NCBI GenBank assembly: GCA_018668195.1 | Contig: JABITU010000293.1 | Span: 1-11,736 of the forward strand | DNA length: 11,736 bases | Direction: 5' to 3' | DNA from: Tateyamaria sp. | Lineage (GTDB): Bacteria; Pseudomonadota; Alphaproteobacteria; Rhodobacterales; Rhodobacteraceae | Part shown: positions 7,989 to 11,736 of the stretch, in pieces | Layout: each line of letters opens with the position of its first letter | Numbering within the stretch: the first letter of the stretch is position 1 | Position numbers and translations under genes: made by a program | Notes under the pieces: generated by a model | The model's input: the letters and a program-made list of their open reading frames with translations, nothing else | Told to the model about the DNA's origin: nothing | Database searches by the model: none

Positions 7989-8136
7989 TGCGCACGTCTC
8001 CCTAGTCAAATGCCTGTTTATCGCGGCTTGTGAGATGAAGGGACTCCCAATCCCGACACCAAGTCCCGATTTTACGCCACCAGCGTTTCCGATTTGCGTC
8101 ATTGCAGCACCGCCCGAGGCACGTTAGCCATGCTTT
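7989..8136. promoter_or_regulatory. Divergent intergenic region between fdhA and the AbrB-family gene
   Basis: This stretch of about 148 bp must hold the promoters of both divergent genes. The fdhA ribosome binding site is AGGGAGA (7997-8003, minus strand). An inverted repeat GGGACT...AGTCCC (8040-8045 with 8062-8067, 16-bp spacer) is present but weak evidence for an operator. I could not assign -35/-10 boxes with confidence. Confidence 0.5.
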
Positions 8137-9177
8137 ATGCTTAGCCTTCCCACCCGCTCCAGCCTTGTTGTCACTGGCCAAACTCTAATCATCGGTGGAA
8201 TCGGCGCTTGGATAGCGGATATTCTTGGCGCACCTATCGCGGTTTTGACTGGGCCTGCGGCCTTGGTTTCAATCGCTGCATTACTGGGCGTGCGGACCGG
8301 CATCGATGACACCGTGCGCAACCTAACATTTCTCTTGATTGGCGTCAGCATAGGCAGCGGTGTCGACACCAGTGCGACACAATCCATGTTGCGATGGCCA
8401 CTTGTCTTTGTCGTGTTGGGGGTAATGCTTTGGGCAACACTTTGGCTTTGCAGTCGGGTTTTGGAACGGGGCTTTGGCATGGTGCGGCGCAGTGCCTATC
8501 TTGCCGCAGCGCCCGGTCATCTCAGCTTTGTTGTCAGCCTGTCTTCGGCGCTAGATCTCGACACCACCCGCATCGTTGTGATCCAATCCGTTCGGCTACT
8601 TGCCTTGACACTAACAGTGCCGGTGTTCGCGCTTTTCATGGGCTACGACCTGCCGCAGCAAATCATGCTGCAAGGGCCAGATTTGGCCTGGCATCATTTG
8701 GGTATCCTACTGGCGCTCGGGCTTGTCGCCGGCTTCATCCTTGATCGCTTTGGCCTGCCCGCTGCTTTGTTGATCGGAGGCATGGTCGCCTCGAGTATTG
8801 GCCACGGCACCGGGCTGACACCGGGCGTCATGCATCCCTGGCTTACCTTTCTGGGGCTGATGACCGTGGGCACACTGATCGGAGCACGTTTCAACGGGAT
8901 AACACGCCGGGCACTTATCCAGTCACTGACAGCAGGGCTAACCGCTACAGCTCTGACAACATCAACCGCTTTACTGGCCGCGCTCGCAGTAGCTTGGGCC
9001 CTTGAGTTCGAACCCGCCCATGTGCTTGTCGCCTTTGCCCCCGGCGGGCTTGAAACGATGATTGCAATGGGACTGACTATAGGTGCCGATCCCGGATTTG
9101 TGGCGGCATGCCACGTGGCGCGACTGCTGTTTCTGACAGTTCTTATCCCCGCCTTTGTTGGGCGAATCCATCGCTAA
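8137..9177 (+). CDS. AbrB-family integral membrane protein, putative transporter with internal duplication
   Basis: This polytopic inner-membrane protein of 346 residues has about ten hydrophobic segments. It consists of two homologous halves. GAWIADILGAPIAVLTGP (23-40) mirrors GFILDRFGLPAALLIGG (199-215). AAPGHLSFVVSLS with VRLLALTLTVPVF (124-164) mirrors FAPGGLETMIAMG with ARLLFLTVLIPAF (300-340). This is the duplicated architecture of the Gram-negative AbrB family (often annotated as ammonia monooxygenase or AbrB transcriptional regulator, both misleading). Its substrate is not established. The ATG at 8137 is the first start after an in-frame stop at 8125-8127. The only GAGG (8115-8118) is 18 nt away, so initiation may be weak or coupled to a 4-codon ORF at 8130. 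It is divergent from fdhA and upstream of the phosphatase-GST-LYS1 genes. Confidence 0.85.
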   Translation: MLSLPTRSSLVVTGQTLIIGGIGAWIADILGAPIAVLTGPAALVSIAALLGVRTGIDDTVRNLTFLLIGVSIGSGVDTSATQSMLRWPLVFVVLGVMLWATLWLCSRVLERGFGMVRRSAYLAAAPGHLSFVVSLSSALDLDTTRIVVIQSVRLLALTLTVPVFALFMGYDLPQQIMLQGPDLAWHHLGILLALGLVAGFILDRFGLPAALLIGGMVASSIGHGTGLTPGVMHPWLTFLGLMTVGTLIGARFNGITRRALIQSLTAGLTATALTTSTALLAALAVAWALEFEPAHVLVAFAPGGLETMIAMGLTIGADPGFVAACHVARLLFLTVLIPAFVGRIHR

Positions 9178-9290
9178 TAACTGCGCTGATCTGCCATTCG
9201 CTTCCTAAAAAGATCCCGACCAAAGGCGCTACTACTTCCCACCAACCCACGCCTCGCCTAGAACACTTACATCATCAGCTGAAAGCACAC
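9178..9290. other. Gap between the AbrB-family gene and the phosphatase gene
   Basis: These 113 bp hold no gene. I see no terminator hairpin with a T run and no recognisable promoter. Read-through from the AbrB-family gene is therefore possible but unproven. Confidence 0.35.
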
Positions 9291-9944
9291 ATGTCCCATA
9301 TCACTCTCATCCGCCACGGTCAGGCCAACTCAGACGCCAAGGACGAGGCAAGCTATGACCGCCTCAGCCCTTTGGGGCATCAACAGGCTGCTTGGCTGGG
9401 CCAACACCTGCGCCACACGCACCAACATCACACACATCTGTATACTGGTACGTTGCGCCGTCACATCGAGACCAGTACGGCAATGGAAACGGGCCTGACC
9501 GCCATCCAGGACGCCCGGTTGAACGAGTTGGAATATTTCACGCTGGCCGGTGCCCTTGAGGCAGAGCACGGCATTCCAATGCCTACCGATAACGCACATT
9601 TTACAGCACATTTGCCTCGTGTTTTCGCGGCCTGGCAGGATGGGATTCTTGAAGGTGCGCCCGAGACATTTCAGGCCTTTGAAACCCGCGTGCAGGACGC
9701 TTTGACCGAGATCGTGGCCGAACAGGGACCTGCACTTGTGGTGACATCTGGCGGACTGATTTCGATGGCCATGCGCCAGCACATGGGCCTTGGCATTCAG
9801 GCTATGGCAAATGTGGCGCTGGCAATCATGAACACGTCCATCCACCGCCTGTATCCGATCGGCGGCATCTGGGCGCCGGTCATGTTCAACGCCATTCCGC
9901 ACCTCGAAGCGCCCGATCGGCACTACGCTCAAACCCATGTCTGA
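9291..9944 (+). CDS. Histidine phosphatase (phosphoglycerate mutase-like) family protein with the second catalytic His replaced by Ser
   Basis: This 217-residue cytoplasmic protein has the branch-1 histidine-phosphatase fold. The nucleophile motif LIRHGQAN places Arg8-His9-Gly10 at the N-terminus. TLRRHIETS (54-62) supplies the second phosphate-binding Arg57, and the Glu in LNELE (79) is the likely general acid. The C-terminal motif, normally a His-Gly-Gly loop, reads VVTSGGLIS, so the second catalytic His is Ser153 (codon TCT). Activity may be altered or lost, although a subfamily with SGG here appears to exist. The open frame reaches back to 9108, inside the AbrB-family gene. The ATG at 9291 directly precedes the HITLIRHG core, so it is the natural start despite a weak ribosome binding site. 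It is separated by 7 bp from the downstream GST gene. The substrate is unknown. Confidence 0.85.
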   Translation: MSHITLIRHGQANSDAKDEASYDRLSPLGHQQAAWLGQHLRHTHQHHTHLYTGTLRRHIETSTAMETGLTAIQDARLNELEYFTLAGALEAEHGIPMPTDNAHFTAHLPRVFAAWQDGILEGAPETFQAFETRVQDALTEIVAEQGPALVVTSGGLISMAMRQHMGLGIQAMANVALAIMNTSIHRLYPIGGIWAPVMFNAIPHLEAPDRHYAQTHV

Positions 9945-9946
9945 GG
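9943..9946 (+). promoter_or_regulatory. Ribosome binding site for the GST gene
   Basis: GAGG lies 5 nt before the ATG at 9952. This favours the start MKLYYTP over the upstream in-frame ATG at 9937, which would overlap the phosphatase stop codon and has no clear ribosome binding site. Confidence 0.6.
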
Positions 9947-9951
9947 CCCTA

Positions 9952-10563
9952 ATGAAGCTTTACTATACCCCTAAAACCATTTCGATTGCAGTTGCGATTG
10001 CCCTCGAGGAATCCGGCCTCGACTATGAATGTCAGCATATCGATTTTTCGACGGGCGAACAACAAAGCGAAGCCTATGCACAGATAAATCCCAAGTGCCG
10101 TGTGCCCACCTTACAAACCGAGGGAATGAAACTTACAGAAACGGGTGCAATCCTTGAATATATCGCTACACTTGTGCCCAGCCTAATGCCGTCAGAGCCG
10201 ATTGCTGCCTCCCATGCGCGAAGTGTCATGTATTTTCTCGCGTCTACGATGCATGTAAATCATGCGCACAAAGTTCGTGGGTCTCGGTGGGCGGACCGCG
10301 CGGAAAGTCACGCCGACATGGTGGCTAAAGTTCCGGAAACGATGGCAACCTCTGCCGCCTATATCGATACCAACTGTATCACTGGGCCTTTTGTGCTTGG
10401 CGATACGTTCTGCATTGCTGACGCCTATTTGTTTCAGGTCTGTACCTGGCTCAAGGGCGACGGTGTCGACCCCGTAGACTATCCGAAAGTTCAAAATCTG
10501 ATGGATGCCATGGAGGCGCGCGAATCTGTAAAATACGTGCGCGCCCAAGGAATGCTGGGATGA
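9952..10563 (+). CDS. Glutathione S-transferase family protein
   Basis: This cytoplasmic protein of 203 residues has the standard two-domain GST length. The thioredoxin-like N-terminal domain begins MKLYYTPKTISIA. It contains NPKCRVPTL with the cis-proline Val51-Pro52, where most relatives have NPKGRVP. The glutathione gamma-glutamyl-binding motif is TETGAILEYIA (Glu63-Thr64). The helical C-terminal domain has the folding motif FVLGDTFCIADAYLF near residues 145-159. It probably conjugates glutathione or performs glutathione-dependent isomerisation or reduction, but the substrate cannot be predicted. The start at 9952 has GAGG 5 nt upstream; the ATG at 9937 is the alternative and adds five residues. 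The stop codon overlaps the start of the downstream LYS1-type gene (ATGA), implying translational coupling. It lies in a tight operon with the phosphatase. Confidence 0.87.
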   Translation: MKLYYTPKTISIAVAIALEESGLDYECQHIDFSTGEQQSEAYAQINPKCRVPTLQTEGMKLTETGAILEYIATLVPSLMPSEPIAASHARSVMYFLASTMHVNHAHKVRGSRWADRAESHADMVAKVPETMATSAAYIDTNCITGPFVLGDTFCIADAYLFQVCTWLKGDGVDPVDYPKVQNLMDAMEARESVKYVRAQGMLG

Positions 10564-11618
10564 CGCATCTGTGGGTAAGGACCGAACAACGCCCAAACGA
10601 AGACCGCGTGGGCCTCACGCCCGAAGGTGCCGCCCGCCTGATCGCCGCAGGTATTGAGCTGACCGTCGAGCACAGTGGCAACCGTTGCATCCCCATCGAC
10701 CGCTATGCACAGGCCGGTGCATCGATCGCTCCTGAAAACAGTTGGCCCGCTGCACCGGATGACGCCATCATTTTTGGCCTCAAGGAGCTACCAGACGATG
10801 GCACTGCACTGGCACACCGGCACATCATGTTCGGCCACGCCTTCAAGGGGCAGCCCTCAGGCCAGATCCTGCTTAAACGGTTCAAGGCAGGGGGCGGCAC
10901 CCTTTACGATCTGGAATACCTCGTCGACAAGGTCGGGCGGCGCGTCGCCGCTTTTGGCTATTGGGCCGGCTATGCCGGTGCCGCAGTCGCGCTAAAATGC
11001 TGGGCCACTCAGCAAAAACAGCAAATTGCCGGACCTGTGGGCACGTACCCAAGCTCAACTCATTTGCTGATTGATTTGCAATCTGATTTGGTCGCGACCG
11101 GCAGCCACCGCCCGACAGCGTTGATCATCGGCGCCTTGGGTCGCGTTGGCACAGGAGCAGCGGACCTATGTACCGCCATGGGCGTACCGACAACGCGTTG
11201 GGACATGGCAGAAACCAAACACGGCGGCCCATTTCCAGAAATTCTTGCTCATGATTTGTTCTTCAACTGCATTCTTGCACGCCCCGGAACGCCGGTCTTT
11301 ATTCCCGCTGACACGCCCTTCAAGGCGCGTAGGCTTTCAGTTATCGGCGACATCGCATGCGATCCTGACAGCGATTTCTCTCCGATAAAGGTTTATGATC
11401 GCACCACGACTTGGGATGCACCCGCACGGCGCGTACATGATGCGCCACCACTTGATGTAACAGCGATCGACAACCTGCCATCAATGCTGCCCGTGGAATC
11501 GTCAGAAGACTATGCCGAGCAGCTCTTGCCATCGCTTTTGCAGCTTGACGAGCTGACAGCCGACGTCTGGGGCCGCGCGCGCGGCATGTTTGAAAACGCC
11601 TTGATGAACATACGTTGA
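10560..11618 (+). CDS. Saccharopine dehydrogenase, LYS1-type (NAD+, L-lysine-forming family)
   Basis: This protein interconverts saccharopine with lysine plus 2-oxoglutarate using a nicotinamide cofactor. Its 352 residues match the compact fungal LYS1 form. The N-terminal AlaDH/PNT-like domain carries the catalytic pair Lys75 in GLKELP and His93 in FGHAFKGQ, matching yeast Lys77 and His96. The Rossmann motif is ALIIGALGRVGTGAADL (187-203). The C-terminal LPSMLPVESSEDYAEQLLPSL (306-326) resembles the yeast LPSLLPREAS segment with Arg replaced by Val. The ATG overlaps the GST stop by 4 bp, and AAGGAA lies 7 nt upstream. In fungi the enzyme completes lysine synthesis; in bacteria with the diaminopimelate route it more likely takes part in lysine breakdown, which is inference. 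No LYS9-type partner follows within the remaining 118 bp. Confidence 0.87.
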   Translation: MTHLWVRTEQRPNEDRVGLTPEGAARLIAAGIELTVEHSGNRCIPIDRYAQAGASIAPENSWPAAPDDAIIFGLKELPDDGTALAHRHIMFGHAFKGQPSGQILLKRFKAGGGTLYDLEYLVDKVGRRVAAFGYWAGYAGAAVALKCWATQQKQQIAGPVGTYPSSTHLLIDLQSDLVATGSHRPTALIIGALGRVGTGAADLCTAMGVPTTRWDMAETKHGGPFPEILAHDLFFNCILARPGTPVFIPADTPFKARRLSVIGDIACDPDSDFSPIKVYDRTTTWDAPARRVHDAPPLDVTAIDNLPSMLPVESSEDYAEQLLPSLLQLDELTADVWGRARGMFENALMNIR

Positions 11619-11674
11619 AACACAAAAGGTTCGACCGCGTCTAAAGCGTTATACAAAAACCTAGGCTCACCGAA

Positions 11675-11736
11675 TTACTGATTGAAATCCGCGATGTCAG
11701 AGACCTCTGCATAAAACAACTTTCCGCTCAGCCGCA
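11675..11736 (-). CDS. Possible C-terminal scrap of a convergent minus-strand gene
   Basis: The only minus-strand frame open to the right edge encodes RLSGKLFYAEVSDIADFNQ followed by TAA (11675-11677). Nineteen residues are too few to assign a family. A convergent gene here would fit the absence of another plus-strand start. The segment 11619-11674 between it and the LYS1-type gene shows no convincing terminator. It may be chance. Confidence 0.25.
   Translation of the reverse strand, partial: RLSGKLFYAEVSDIADFNQ

Noticed and set aside
7989..8102. A 38-residue N-terminal extension of fdhA from the ATG at 8102
   Set aside because: The added residues resemble no known domain, and a good ribosome binding site sits before the ATG at 7988, right at the start of the ferredoxin fold.
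8125..8146. Short direct repeat TTAGCC flanking the start of the AbrB-family gene
   Set aside because: Two 6-bp copies only 10 bp apart are expected by chance, with no insertion or target-site context.
9108..9290. Upstream extension of the phosphatase frame overlapping the AbrB-family gene
   Set aside because: The core fold begins at MSHITLIRHG. The preceding 61 codons overlap a well-supported gene and look non-coding.
9330..9938. A 202-codon minus-strand frame opposite the phosphatase gene
   Set aside because: It is antisense to a gene with clear family motifs and has no motif or ribosome binding site of its own.
11619..11674. Terminator after the LYS1-type gene
   Set aside because: Only trivial 3-bp stems and a CCTAGG palindrome are present. 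No stem followed by a T run on either strand is convincing.

Overview
This window looks like chromosomal DNA from a marine alphaproteobacterium, most likely the Roseobacter group of Rhodobacterales. That placement is inferred from gene content: a branched-chain-type ABC transporter with an embedded acyl-CoA ligase, a NuoG-like cysteine formate dehydrogenase, an AbrB-family permease and a fungal-type LYS1 homologue. It also fits the moderate GC content. No RNA gene, insertion sequence, prophage or CRISPR array was seen.

Layout: the window splits around a divergent gap at about 7989-8136. On the minus strand, reading leftward from the gap, are a formate dehydrogenase alpha subunit (5223-7988), a zinc-dependent M20-type amidohydrolase of the N-carbamoyl-amino-acid hydrolase/allantoate amidohydrolase type (3937-5121), a long AMP-forming acyl-CoA ligase (1756-3726 or 3765), the ABC ATPase LivG (840-1658) and the start of the permease LivH, which runs off the left edge. 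On the plus strand are an AbrB-family membrane protein (8137-9177), a histidine-phosphatase-fold protein (9291-9944), a glutathione-S-transferase-like protein (9952-10563) and a saccharopine dehydrogenase of the LYS1 type (10560-11618). A scrap of a possible convergent minus-strand gene lies at the right edge.

How the genes may work together: the ligase, livG and livH probably form one unit that imports an organic acid or amino-acid-like compound and activates it with CoA. The hydrolase and formate dehydrogenase are separated from each other by two hairpins, so they may be transcribed apart. The three right-hand plus-strand genes are packed tightly (a 7-bp gap, then a 4-bp ATGA overlap) and are likely one operon. 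The last gene points to lysine/saccharopine metabolism.

Most of the window is ordinary accessory metabolism, and I do not see a clear new system. The points most worth a second look are: the histidine phosphatase whose second catalytic histidine is serine; the formate dehydrogenase alpha subunit with no beta, gamma or maturation gene beside it; a perfect 17-bp palindrome upstream of the ligase; a probable TTG start for that ligase; and a LYS1 gene without a visible LYS9 partner.
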